A stretch of 64,000 nucleotides of DNA from Saccharum officinarum (lineage: Eukaryota > Streptophyta > Magnoliopsida > Poales > Poaceae), in the NCBI GenBank assembly GCA_020631735.1, contig CM036160.1:7238407-7302406 (forward strand), given 5' to 3'. A program made the translations under genes and the position numbers. Each line of letters starts with the position of its first letter. Within the stretch, counting starts at the first letter, position 1. The notes under the pieces are model-generated. The model was not told the DNA's origin, made no database searches, and saw only the letters and a program-made list of their open reading frames with translations. Of this stretch, positions 47,219-61,479 are shown piece by piece.

Positions 47219-47914
47219 TTAACTTTTTTTTTACATTCATTACTATGACTAAACTAAAAAAATCAAAACGAATTAGAATTTGGAATGAAGGAAGTAGCAT
47301 ATAGCTTGTACCCTACCCCAGTACCCCATCACCACAAAACTATGGAACACTCCCATGCATGTATTGCAAGCTTTGCCTAGGTAGCCATCTACTCTAAACC
47401 ATCACAAAAAAAACTATGAACATGTTTGGCTTCTATTACCGCAGCTATATATACTGTTATTAATTACAAGCTGTGGCTGCAATTTATATACTCTTTCTAC
47501 GTTCAGTAGCACAGCACGCCGCAAGGCAGTGAAATACGGCCTCGCTATGTGATCATCATCTTTGGTTGCTTTGTCGTCTTCTTCCCTCTCTATTAGATTC
47601 CGTTTAGATCAGCTAATGTAACCGTTTGATCACAACTTGTATTAATTTAGTCAAATCCAAAACAGGACAACACGATGATTAATTTGAAGATGGGATTTTT
47701 TTTTTCAAACTTGATGAGAGGCTTTCTAGAACTAATACATAAGAGCTAATATTTTTACTTATATATAATAACAATTAATTATATAAACACTATGCAGGCA
47801 TGCATGAGGAGTATAAGCCAAACAACGCACTGCGACGAGCAAAGATATCCATCATCAGGCGCTTGAAACGACACCTGACCGGCCGTGACCCTGCCGTGTC
47901 TGTGTCTTGTTACA
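47219..47914. other. Intergenic, nothing recognised
   Basis: AT-rich, with no coding signal. Confidence 0.5.
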
Positions 47915-48158
47915 GGCTGTGTTTACTTCTTTAAAAAAATACTGTGCAAACAAAAGATTCCCCGTCACATCAAACTTGCGATATATGCATGGAATACTAA
48001 ATGTAGATGAAATAAAAAATTAATTGTACAGCTTGGTTGTACTTTGCGAGACGAACGTTTTGAACCTAATTAGTCAACGGTTGGACATTATTTACCATAT
48101 AAAGCCAAAACATGCTACAGTACATTTTTTACACCTTTACGCGGAACTAAACACACCC
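47915..48158. mobile_element. M-family MITE
   Basis: Ends GGCTGTGTTTACTTC / GAACTAAACACACCC. Closest in the window to 31979-32224. Confidence 0.8.
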
Positions 48159-48284
48159 ATAAAAAAAAAAGAGACACTTGCAGGCCGCACAGTGCAGGAG
48201 CGTACGTGGCCGAGCTAGGATCGCAAGACGCATGCACAAAAGCTGCAACGGAGCACAGTAGGAGTCGTATACCACAATCTTAGG

Positions 48285-48362
48285 TCTGCTGGCTGGTCAG
48301 CCAGCAGTGCTTTTCTCTCATATCAGTCACCAGCCATCAGCCAGCCGAACGAGGCCATAGCT
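48285..48362. repeat. Fragment of the 'gcttttctctca' MITE family
   Basis: Shares 'cagtgcttttctctcat', 'ccagccatcagcc' and 'cgaacgaggccatag' with sequence near 28840-28950 and the short Tourist-like elements. Confidence 0.45.
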
Positions 48363-49111
48363 CCAGCTGCTGTGCCTTCCGCTGCGGCTACAGTAATCGC
48401 GTAATAATTAATCCCTGGACAAGACATTTAATCCAGGCGAGAGGGCCCATCCAAGAACGCGCGCGAAACATGTGTGCGCAATATACTCCGTACTACTGGC
48501 CCGATCAAATAATTGCATGCACTACCACCGCCACCGGTAGATGGCTGGCGGCTAGCCGCAGGGTTAAAAAAACCGGTCGGTTTACCACGGTTTACCGCGG
48601 TAACCGTCCTAACCGGGTCGGTCCGGTCCGGTTAGGTATTCTCCAAATTCAAATTTAAAATTTAAAAAAAAATTGCTGAAAAAATTCCTAAAAATAGTTC
48701 ATGATTTATAGAAGCCAATGGTGTAAAATTTTTTTAAATTTGAGTTCGTTTAGTATTTATTTATACGAATAGAAGTTTGAAAAAAAAGAAGAAAAAAAAC
48801 CGGTCCCGGCCCGTTCAGGCCCATGAGGCCCATTAGGCCGCCACGGGCACAAAACGAGCCGGGAGCTCGCGGGGGGGGGGGGGGGGGGGGTCAACGCGCC
48901 GAGGCTCCTTTCCTCTCCCGTCCGCCCCCCGTCCGACCCTCACCCGCGCCGACCGACCGCCGCCGCCGGCTTACCGCCCCACGCCTCGGTTTACCGACCG
49001 GTCAGCGCGGCTTACCGAGCCCGCGACGCTCGGTCGGTTAACCGGACGGATCTAGCGGTTAACCGGTCGGTTAGCCCGGTAAACCGACCGGATCCGCGGC
49101 TAACCGCGCAG

Positions 49112-49420
49112 GTAAGTTTTTTTTTTGTTTTTTTTATTTAGAGTAGTTTTAGGATTTAGGTAGAATTTGTGTTAGGATTTAGGATAGTTTTTTGGTTAGG
49201 TTTTAGGTAGGATTTATTTTAGGATGTTTTTTAGGATTTAGGATTAGAGGTAGAATTTGTGGTAGGATGTATATTTTAGGTATATATTGTGTGACTTTGT
49301 GTATATATTGTGACTTTGTGTAAGTGAGGTATAGATTTTAGGTATATATTGTGGAGGATTTGTGGTAGGATTTAGGATACATTTTATTTAGGTGTGACTT
49401 TGTGTTGTCCGTTTATGCAG
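49112..49420 (+). other. 5' UTR intron of the hAT transposase gene
   Basis: Donor GCAG|GTAAGT at 49111/49112 and acceptor TTTATGCAG at 49412-49420, just before the ATG at 49433. It is filled with (T)TAGGATTTAGGTA-type low-complexity repeats. Confidence 0.6.
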
Positions 49421-49432
49421 GTAGAGTAGACA

Positions 49433-52836
<3,404 letters not shown>

Positions 52837-53276
52837 CCATGCGAGCGGAAACTATATCTTTGTTTGTGTAAGCGACTATATATTGTATTTGTATGCGACT
52901 ATATATTGTTGTTTTAGTGACTATATATTTAAGCGAATATGTATTTGTATGCGACTATATATTGTTGCTTTAGTGACTTATGTTATTTTTTACCACATTG
53001 TGTGGTCTTTTTACATTAATTTGTGCAAAGGAAGTACCAAAATTTCTTTTTATTCATGAAAGAAAAAAACGGTTTGAAGCGGTAAACCAGTCAAACCGGC
53101 CGGTTACCGCTCCAAACTGGCCGGTTTACCGGACTCGAACCGAACCGAAGCGGGTTTGAATTTGATTTTGAATTCGGCCGGTTACCGATCGGTTACCGGT
53201 AAACCGGGCCGGTTTACCGCTACCGGAGGCCGGCGGTTACCGAAAACCGGTCGGTAAAAAAAACCCTGGCTAGCCG

Positions 53277-54030
53277 GCCCGGCCCGCGACACGTCCCCGC
53301 ACGTACGTGGCGGCGTGCATGCGCCTCCCGGGGCCCCACCCGAGCGGAGGAGCCGGCGTGTGGAAGGCCACGTCGCGTCGTCGCCCCGAGGAGGAGGGAA
53401 GCGGGAGAAGCCAGGCAGCCAGCCCACGAGCTGGGCGAGGAGGAGGCCTCACACACTCACGTGGCTGTCCTCGTCCTCCTCCGCGTCGTAGGACTCGTGG
53501 CTGCCTAGTGGGCCCGGCCCGACCCTACAGCGAGCCCAGTCACGTTGGACAGGTCCGGATCCGCTGGATTGGTTTGGACGTTAGCACGGTGGCGTAGGTA
53601 CTGGAATTTTTTTTGGCCTACTTTTTTGTGTGTGTCTTAAGCGTTTCTATCCTTATTTTTAAGCGAAACGGTGATTTTGCCCTCGTTTTTTTTAACTCTG
53701 TGATTTTACCCCTCTGCTTTCGAAACGAAGGCAGGCTCTACCCCTGCTCTGTGACGGTGTTAACTTTTGGACCGAATGACAACTTTGTCCATGTGTTTTT
53801 ACCTCTATTTTATTTTGATATTACGTTTTTATCCTTATTTTCAGATCAGCAATTTGGCAATTTTGATACATAATTATACAATTCAATCAGTGCAAAATTC
53901 AACAATTTTTAGGAAAAATCGATAGCATTTCAATTAACAATCCATATAAACAAAAACTAATATCATAAATAACCAAGTCCATATAACATGTCATCGTACA
54001 GTACCATGCCAAATGACATGTCAAACATTA
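53277..54030. other. Flank of the hAT element; possible old transposon fragment
   Basis: GC-rich to 53600, then T-rich sequence with 'gtgattttaccc..' and 'tttgtccatgtg' phrases typical of abundant grass repeats (53620-53870). No gene. Confidence 0.35.
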
Positions 54031-54258
54031 TTACCGGGACAACTTATTACCAGAATACCAGGGCCAAGAAATGCAAGACTCGACAGAGCTGAAGACTAGA
54101 ATAGCCAAAATGAAAGACTTGACTGCTGAAATTGAAAGCTCGTAGATGGAATCGAGGACCTGTCCAGCCAAAACGAAATCGGTGGCCTGGTCTAGGAGCG
54201 CGTGAAGCCACGGAAGGCGCTCCACGGCTGGCCTCGCACAAGCAGATTGTGCTACCAC
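54031..54258. other. Short coding-like patch, unrecognised
   Basis: On the plus strand a helix-forming, charged patch (ELKTRIAKMKDLTAEIESS) ends in a stop. On the minus strand a 75-codon frame covers the same DNA. I cannot tell whether either was ever coding. Confidence 0.2.
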
Positions 54259-54274
54259 CGCTCTCTACCTAACC

Positions 54275-55165
54275 AGCTAGTGACGGAGCAGAAGCAGGGG
54301 ATCTAATCTAAGTCGGCCACCCTGATGAGATTTCGCTTGGTGGATCATCCGGTACGCACTGCACTGACGTGGCAGTGGCAACGGCCTCAGGTGTTCCATG
54401 CATTCATTTGGTGCGTGCTCGTGCTCCATCCATCTGGGTGATGCGCTGTGCGGTGCCTGACGATCTTTCATTTCGTCGGGATGGAAGAGTCCAAGTCCAA
54501 GTATGGACCCAAAAAAAACACCGGGCAGGCATGGCCCATGATAACTAATTTTTAGCCGTCCCTCACTAGTGATTAAGACCAAGGTATGCTGATTTTTGTT
54601 CTCTTCCAATAGTTATTTGTGGGATGCAAGTATGGCTGGTTTTTGTTTTCGTTGGCTTCACGTTATACTGGCAAATAAATGTACTTTAATGTGTGTGAGG
54701 ATCCTTGCCGATAGATGTTAGATAATATTGGATAATGGCTCAACATTTGGAACGTTTTCTGAATCGGATTTTACTTTGAAAGCATACCTTCATTATTATG
54801 AAAATTTCCTCACACAGCAGCACAAGGATAGCTACTGCTGCTAATCTAATTTGGCCGATCGACGAGACGATAGCGAGATGCTTGACGACACTGCTAGCTA
54901 TAGGTAGCTAGTGACGGATCAGAGCAGATCGTCGATCCAATACGTACTGACGCGGCAACGCCCTCAGCTCAGGTGCCGGCCGGCAATATAACTCATTGCA
55001 TCAGAGTCCAGATCGATGGTGCGTGCTCGATCTCCATCGATCTGGTGTTGCTGCCTGTGTGACTCTGATGCGCTGTGGCTGGTGATCTTACATTTTACGT
55101 ACATTGCTTGGTAAGAAGAAATTAATCGTCGGGATGGAACAGTCAAAGGCACACGCGGCCCTTGG
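54275..55165. repeat. Local duplication with a third copy at 59.9 kb
   Basis: 'ctagtgacggagcagaagcag' (54281), 'ctagtgacggatcagagcag' (54908) and 'atagtgacggagcagaagcat' (59937) head related stretches. 'ggtgcgtgctcg.tctccatc.atctgg' and 'cgtcgggatggaa.agtc' recur at 54411-54490 and 55018-55145. Confidence 0.7.
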
Positions 55166-55695
55166 GTGGTGCTAGTATAGTACATGCCGACCAACGCGGC
55201 CCCAGCCCCAGGTGAGGTGCCTTCATGCACCCTTCTCGTCTCTTCGTTTGGTGGCCTGCAGGTCTGGTGGAGTTGTGATGCTGTGCTGCTTGAGTGCTTG
55301 GGCGCTGGCGGGTGCATGCGTCCACCGGAGCCGGCGCCATCTCCGACTCCGATCCAGGCTGGAGCTAGCGCCGACGACGAACGAAAGCAGCCACGCACGC
55401 ATATATGCGCTGCGAAGCGCCAGTGCACGCTTCCAGACGAACAAACAGGTTTGTTTCACTTTCATTTCACGAGGGGTCCCCAGGGCGGAAAAAAAAAAGT
55501 AAAACAAAGCCGAAAAATTCGTAATTGTGCCGACCCAGCTTCATTTTGGTCAGGGCAAGCTTTCGGCCTGCCTGCCATGGGCCTGCCCAAGTTACCTTTT
55601 CCTGAAAGCAAATGAAGCATGCTCATGCTGGGAAGGGACATGCCAGCCCAGGCAACCAAACAACATCAAGACCTGAACTAATGGGCCGATCCTGG
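55166..55695. other. Intergenic; 143-codon frame not supported
   Basis: A 143-codon frame (55184-55615) has no recognisable family and overlaps repeated sequence (55530-55690, matched near 63150-63260). Confidence 0.4.
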
Positions 55696-57204
55696 CTACG
55701 GAACCAAACACACCTCAATATTTTGGCAAATACCTTCTATTGGATCTCTGCCTTTTACATATCTTGGTTTGCCTCTTAGTCTTACAAGACCTACTGTAGC
55801 TGATTATTGGCCATTAGTATCTAAATGTGAGAGGAGAATGGTGAGTATTTCATCCTTTTTGAGTCAAGCAGGAAGACTCCAGATGACAAGTGCAGTTCTA
55901 AGTGCCCTCCCAACATATACCATGTGTACTTTTCTTCTGCCTAAAACAGTTGTTAAACAAATTGATAAATTCAGGAAACATTGTTTATGGAGGGGTTCAG
56001 ACATTAACTGCAAGCAACCACCAAAGGCAGCTTGGGAAATGGTTTGTGTATCTAAGGAAAATGGAGGTCTTGGTGCTCTCAATTTATACACCCAAAATCA
56101 GAGTCTTTTACTAAAGCATCTGCATAAATTCTTCAATAAACAAGATGTGCCCTGGGTTCACTTGATCTGGAACAGTCACTATCCCAATGGTAATATGCCA
56201 ATCAACAATAGGAAGAGATCCTTCTGGTGGAGGGATATATGCAAATTTTTAGATTCTTTCAAGGGAATGGCCTTTGTTACAATCTCTGATGGTTCCACTT
56301 GTTTTTTCTGGTCAGACGTTTGGAATAACAATTTGCTTAGCCATCAAATGCCAGAGCTCTTTTCTTTTGCCAAGGATGTTGATATATTTGTGTAGGATTT
56401 TCTATCTTCTTTGGATATGTCAGACCTTTTTTATTTGCCTCTTTCAATTGAAGCACATGATCAATTTCGGCAGCTGGTCACTTCTTTGCAAGATGTACAG
56501 CTCCATCAAGAAAATGACAGATGGTCCTACATCTGGGGATCTGCAGCATTCACGTCAAGACAGGCTTACTCCCATTTGATGGGCACTGTACAAGTATCTC
56601 CTGTTTATAGGTGGCTATGGAAATCTTCTTGTCTACCTAAAAGAAAGGTGTTCTTTTGGTTGGCTTTAAAAGATAGACTTAGTACAAGAGCTTTGTTGAA
56701 AAGGAAAAAATATGGCCTTGGAAAGTTATAACTGCGTTCTCTGTCATCTGGATGTTGAAGAATCTTTGCACCATCTCTTCTTCCATTGCCCTTTTGCTAT
56801 GTCTTGTTGGAACCTGTTAGGCTTGGCCCATTTAATTTAGGATGATATTTTGGACTCCATACTTCTATTTAAGATGCAGATTCAAAGTCCAATTTTCATG
56901 GAAATTATCATAGCAATGTTCTGGGCAATCTGGTCAGCTCGAAATGATCTAATCTTTAGACAAATCCAACACTCTTTGGCTTCTTGCAAGATCGTCTTCA
57001 AGCATGAGTTAGCTCAAGTTAAGCTTAGAGCTAAGGAATATTTTAAGCCCTTGATAGATTCATGGCTAGTCCACTTTGTGTAACCTTTCTTATTTTCTTT
57101 GTAACCTTTTATGTTTCATGATCTTTTTGTACAGAAACCTTTACCTTTTATTTAATAAAAGTCCAGTATGGGGCTTCAACCCCCTCCTGTTTCCCTTAAA
57201 AAAA
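55696..57204 (+). pseudogene. 5'-truncated LINE retrotransposon, 3' part of the polyprotein
   Basis: The reading begins in the thumb region after the reverse transcriptase core (SLPFTYLGLPLSLTRP) and continues through FRKHCLWRG and AAWEMVC to a zinc-binding zf-RVT-type end (SCLPKRKVFFWLALKDRLSTRALL, then CVLCHLDVEESLHHLFFHCPFA and IWSARNDLIF). A TAG at 56393-56395, a frameshift near 56700 and a TAG at 56838-56840 kill it; the frame ends at 57083. The 3' UTR ends 'ggggcttcaaccccctcctg' and a short poly-A at 57198-57204. No clear target duplication was found. Confidence 0.88.
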
Positions 57205-57414
57205 TTTGGGCCAGTCAACCAATCAAACATTCACAATTCAGGGCCGGATGCCTGCCCCAAGCCAGGTTCAAGGGAATTCAGAGGATCACGGGCATCCAGT
57301 TTGGCCCAATAGATAAAGCCCGTGTCATTCTCAGGATTCACATTGCAAGTTCATGACCAATCCAAGGCACATTCGATTTCACACATCCAGATTCCATTGG
57401 ATGCAGCCTGCAAT

Positions 57415-57557
57415 AATCGACCACTCCTCCTCTCCTCTCTCTCTTGTAACTTTCAGTAAACTTTTACTCTGTTTTTTAATGCATTTTATCTGTATAGGGG
57501 CTTCTGCCCGTCCAGTTTGGTAAAAAATAAAATAAAAAAATAAAATCGACCACTCCT
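57415..57557 (+). mobile_element. 115-bp LINE 3'-tail insertion with 14-bp target duplication
   Basis: AATCGACCACTCCT at 57415-57428 recurs at 57544-57557. The insert has a 'tataggggcttctgcccgtcc' tail like plant LINE 3' ends and an A-rich end. Confidence 0.88.
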
Positions 57558-58461
57558 TGTTACTACTGCATAAGGAAGCTCCTTTACTACCTCTCCAAAT
57601 ATTTCAACTGCAGGCCGCTTGTTTTAACCACACCTGTAAGAGAGTCTTCATTGGCATCGATGTATTTTCCTCCACTTGTGACTATACCAACTTGAAGCTT
57701 CTTCCTGTTTATTGGAATTTCGCATCCTCTATGCCCACCTCTGTAGATTCTCCTGGCCAAATCACGATATCCAAATTATGTGTGGTGCTCCAGTATGTTG
57801 TGTTTGTTATCCTTTGATCTGGCCGCTGTGAAATTACTGTTTAGATTTTTGATCCTGAGTTAAGCTCTATTTTCATGGATTTATTCCAATATTTAATGAT
57901 TTAACATGCTCGCAATTTTTTTCATGGTAAACGACCGTGTCCGTCAACATTGGGGCGCATATGATGACCTAAGAATATTAAAATTACCCGCTTAGTATTT
58001 CAGAAGTGCTCATATCCGTGGTAGGTGATCGTTGTGTCGACAACGCGGTGCATGTGATGACTTATGCATCTTAAAATCTACCTTCTTAGTATTTCGAAAG
58101 TACTCATAGTGGAGTAGGATGTGTGTATGTACGTAAAAGTGAGCGTGCGTGCATGTACGTGAGTGTTTACATCTATAATGTGATTCACAAATAAAAAGAG
58201 ATGACCATCGAATTGTTGTTGCTAGTCAAGTATACGTCTAGTAAAATATAAAGTATAATGAAACATAAGTATTCTATAGTAGAACCAAAACTTTCAGATC
58301 AAAATATTTTATTGTAATTGTATTCTATTCTATTTTGTTGTCTATAGGATATTAGTAGACATATATAACAAGATTTTATTTACTATACCTTTTAATATAA
58401 ACACAGACTATTGAACTCTCTCTCTCTCTCTCTATATATATATACTATAAAAAGTTTGTAT
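57558..58461. other. Intergenic; CT/TA microsatellite at 58417-58443
   Basis: No gene. A short (CT)n(TA)n tract stands just before the LTR-like sequence. Confidence 0.5.
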
Positions 58462-59165
58462 TGTTAGGGGGAATGGCCCCCGAGTGGCGGGGGACGCGTA
58501 TGGAGTACGTTACTCGCGGCGGTTTGGTGGTTTGGGTCTCAAAACCATTGATGGCCGGTTCCGCGGGTTTGGGCCTCAAAACCCGGGCGGAGGTTCCGAG
58601 GAGGAACGGACAACACGTGGCGACATCGAGGAGTTCGCGTTGAGGTGAAACTATCTCATGAAGGGCGCGGTGGCCGTCGGATGAAGATTACCTCGAGTTG
58701 GATCATGATGCCCTCGGGTTATGTGGTTCGACTCAAAATATCTGAGGGCAAAACTGAGATTGTGTAATAGCCATGTTAAATAGGATAAGGGAGCCCCCAT
58801 CTCCCTCGTCTCTTTCATTTGCTTCTTGCTTCCCTGGGTTTTCCCCCTTCCCTTAGGGTTCTTGAGAGAGGTCCATAAATTCTAAATTTGTGCAACAAAC
58901 CTGTGATTTTGGAGTAGGAATGGAGACCCGAATATTCCAGTTGTCCCCCGTGATTCATATATTTTGTCTGTGATTTTCGTCACTGTGTTCTTGAGTTTTT
59001 TTTTTCTATTTTTCGTTCTTCCTACGATCTGATTTTCCTAGAGTTTGGGTCAATTCCAGGCAATGATTTTTCGGGAATAGGCGTGTAGCTAGCTGAATTT
59101 CATCTGAGGGATTTTTTTTTGGGGGGGGGGGGGGGGCATGGCCCCCTAGGTTCGCCCATGATCGC
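58462..59165 (+). mobile_element. Possible solo LTR
   Basis: Starts TGTTAGGGGGAATGGCCCCC, a start typical of grass LTRs, has a TATA-like 'gttaaatagga' followed by a C/T-rich leader near 58790, and may end CA at 59164-59165. The 5-bp flanks TGTAT and TGTAG differ at one base. No internal retrotransposon genes adjoin it. The 3' boundary is uncertain. Confidence 0.4.
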
Positions 59166-60587
59166 CATGTAGTTGTATTCTGAACTTTAGGCCATGTAGT
59201 TAGAGTTGTCAATATTATATTTCCCTCTGTCAATAGAACTAACCCACGTTCATTATTTACATCACCGAATAGACATATTAAATTTGTGCCGTACTGTGTG
59301 GCCTGACCTAACACAGGCAAGCGCATGGCAACGCCGCGCGTGGTTTCTAGTAGTCTCGATGATGGTGAATCCTGATCCAAAGCCCACCATGATCCCCCAC
59401 TCACCATCAACCTCTTCTCCTTCCTCATTCATTTCGCTTGCGCAGCTCGGCCAGCACAAATATCACCGTTGCTTATTAGAGAGACAGCTACCATCGTGTA
59501 CACTCATGTATATGTGAGAACGAGGAGCTATATAATCTTTAAAAAACGAGTGGCTATATATATAATATTATTAATTCCTACTACGTACATTACCAAGAGG
59601 ATTGGATTGGATTGAAACAACATCTACCAGCCTAATTATTGCACGTCCTATTTCGGTTGGAGCTGAAATTTTATTGTCGGGAGAGGTGGCAAGGCGTGCG
59701 ATTATATTAAAAAACAATATATAATAGAAATAATAGATATACCAAGAATGAGTTCCTGCACATGGGCTTGGTATGGTACAATACAATCTGATACGACAAT
59801 ACAGAACACGAGTTCGTCATCAGTGACACAGTCACACAGAGCAGAGATAGATACTGATCTTATTTGGCAGGCGAGACGAGACGAGAGCGAGACGCCTGAC
59901 GACACTAAAATATTTGGTGCCACCGGCACCGAACTATAGTGACGGAGCAGAAGCATGATCGTATCTAAGTCGGGCACCTGATGAGATTTTGCTTAATTTA
60001 GTATTGGTGGTGGATCCTCTGTCTGTCGGTGTGGGGAGCAGCGCAGACCCTGCTCGCCCCTGTAGCTGCGTCCAGCACAGCACTGAGTCCTCCGTTGAAT
60101 CACCGGTCGAGCACGCTGCTAGGCGTTCGGTCTCTCTCCCTGTGTTCGTTCTCCGTCAGAGAGCACCCCAGCTGCAGTTCTGTGAGCGGTGACACCCGTG
60201 GTACCGTGCGTGAGCAGACCCACGACGGCGCCGTTCTATGAGCGGTGGAGAGTAGTCCTTCCGCTTCTGTTTGTTGCTCGCGGTGGTGTGCAGCCCCATC
60301 ACCAGTCGCTCTCCTTCCTGTGTTCAGAGAGCAGGCCAGGAGCGCCACTAGCTTTGTGCAGTCACCCAGCACCAAGTAGTTAGTGCTCATCGTGAGCCAA
60401 GGTGAGTCGATCCATGCTTAATTTTAACTGGCCAAGAGCCTGTTTGTTCATACGGCAGTCATTGGTGAATTAAATTACTTCTTACTATTCATCTCTCTGT
60501 TCCTGTGCTTGGCCAGCGTGAGCAGTCCCACCGATGCATCTCTCTGTGTTTGTGTACTGAAGTTTCCACCCTGAATTATCTGAACCA
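59166..60587. other. Repeat-derived intergenic DNA
   Basis: Includes the third copy of the 54.3-kb repeat (59870-60010) and GC-rich sequence with repeated 'gagcggtg' and 'agagagca' phrases. No gene recognised. Confidence 0.4.
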
Positions 60588-60595
60588 TAGTCACA

Positions 60596-60759
60596 AAGTT
60601 TCTGGGTCGATGGGGTCAAGGTACGGGGTCGTGGTACGTAGTACACTACTTGCGAGATTCTTTTACACTTCGGGTCGAAAATGAACCCGTAAACCTGGGT
60701 CAGGGTCGACGAACCCGGGTCGAGGGTCAAAGGTGGTGAACCCGTTTTATGTGACTATG
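60596..60759. mobile_element. hAT-like MITE (CATAGTCACA ends), TSD ATCTGAAC
   Basis: 164 bp with perfect CATAGTCACA / TGTGACTATG ends and identical 8-bp flanks at 60588-60595 and 60760-60767. Confidence 0.92.
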
Positions 60760-60846
60760 ATCTGAACCAATTTCCTGTTGAATTGCTAGTCCAAACCCAA
60801 CGACTTGCCGGTCGAATTTCTGGTCTATAATTCCTATGCTCACTGC

Positions 60847-61020
60847 CATAGTCACAAAGTTTCTGGGTCGATGGAGTCGAGGTACGGGGTCGCGGTACGT
60901 GGTACGCTACTCGCGAGAGATTTTTACACTTCGGGTCGAAAATGAACCCGTGAACCCGGGTCGGGGTCGACGAACCCGGATCAAGGGTCGAAGGTGGTGA
61001 ACCCGTTTTATGTGACTATG
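60847..61020. mobile_element. hAT-like MITE (same family), TSD CTCACTGC
   Basis: 174 bp, CATAGTCACA / TGTGACTATG ends, identical 8-bp flanks at 60839-60846 and 61021-61028. Very similar to the copy 90 bp upstream, with a different target. Confidence 0.92.
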
Positions 61021-61479
61021 CTCACTGCTTTATCCGCAGTTTGGTCGTTAGAGCTCCGATTCTTATTCCGTCTTTTGTGTTGGTTTCCTATCGTTTCTTG
61101 AAACTTATCTAGGTACTCTTGTCATTAGTTGGCTTGGGTATTTTAGATTTGGAAATGTTTGTCGTGTCTTGTTCTTGGTGGTGAACTTGGGACAACGGCT
61201 GAATATTTTGAAAGAAATTTGAGGCTCTCATTCACCCTCCCCCTCTGGTCGCCGTTTTCAGTCCTTCACTGACGCGCCTGCCCCTGCGCCTCGTGCCTCG
61301 CGCCAAAGGACGTGCCTTCCCCTGCGCCTTGTGCCTCGCGTTGCGTGCCCTCACCTGCTCCTCGTGCCTCCCGCCGTGCCGCGATCCATCTGCTTACCAT
61401 CCATCCGCCTGTCAACCGTGGGTGACCTCGAACTCCGCCCCAATGTCGAGCTCCGTGTCAACGAGCCTCCATTGTGGTG

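Noticed and set aside
55184..55615. 143-codon frame
   Set aside because: No recognisable domain, mixed composition, overlaps repeated DNA.
58462..59165. Full LTR retrotransposon
   Set aside because: No gag/pol sequence and no second LTR nearby, so at most a solo LTR with an uncertain right end.
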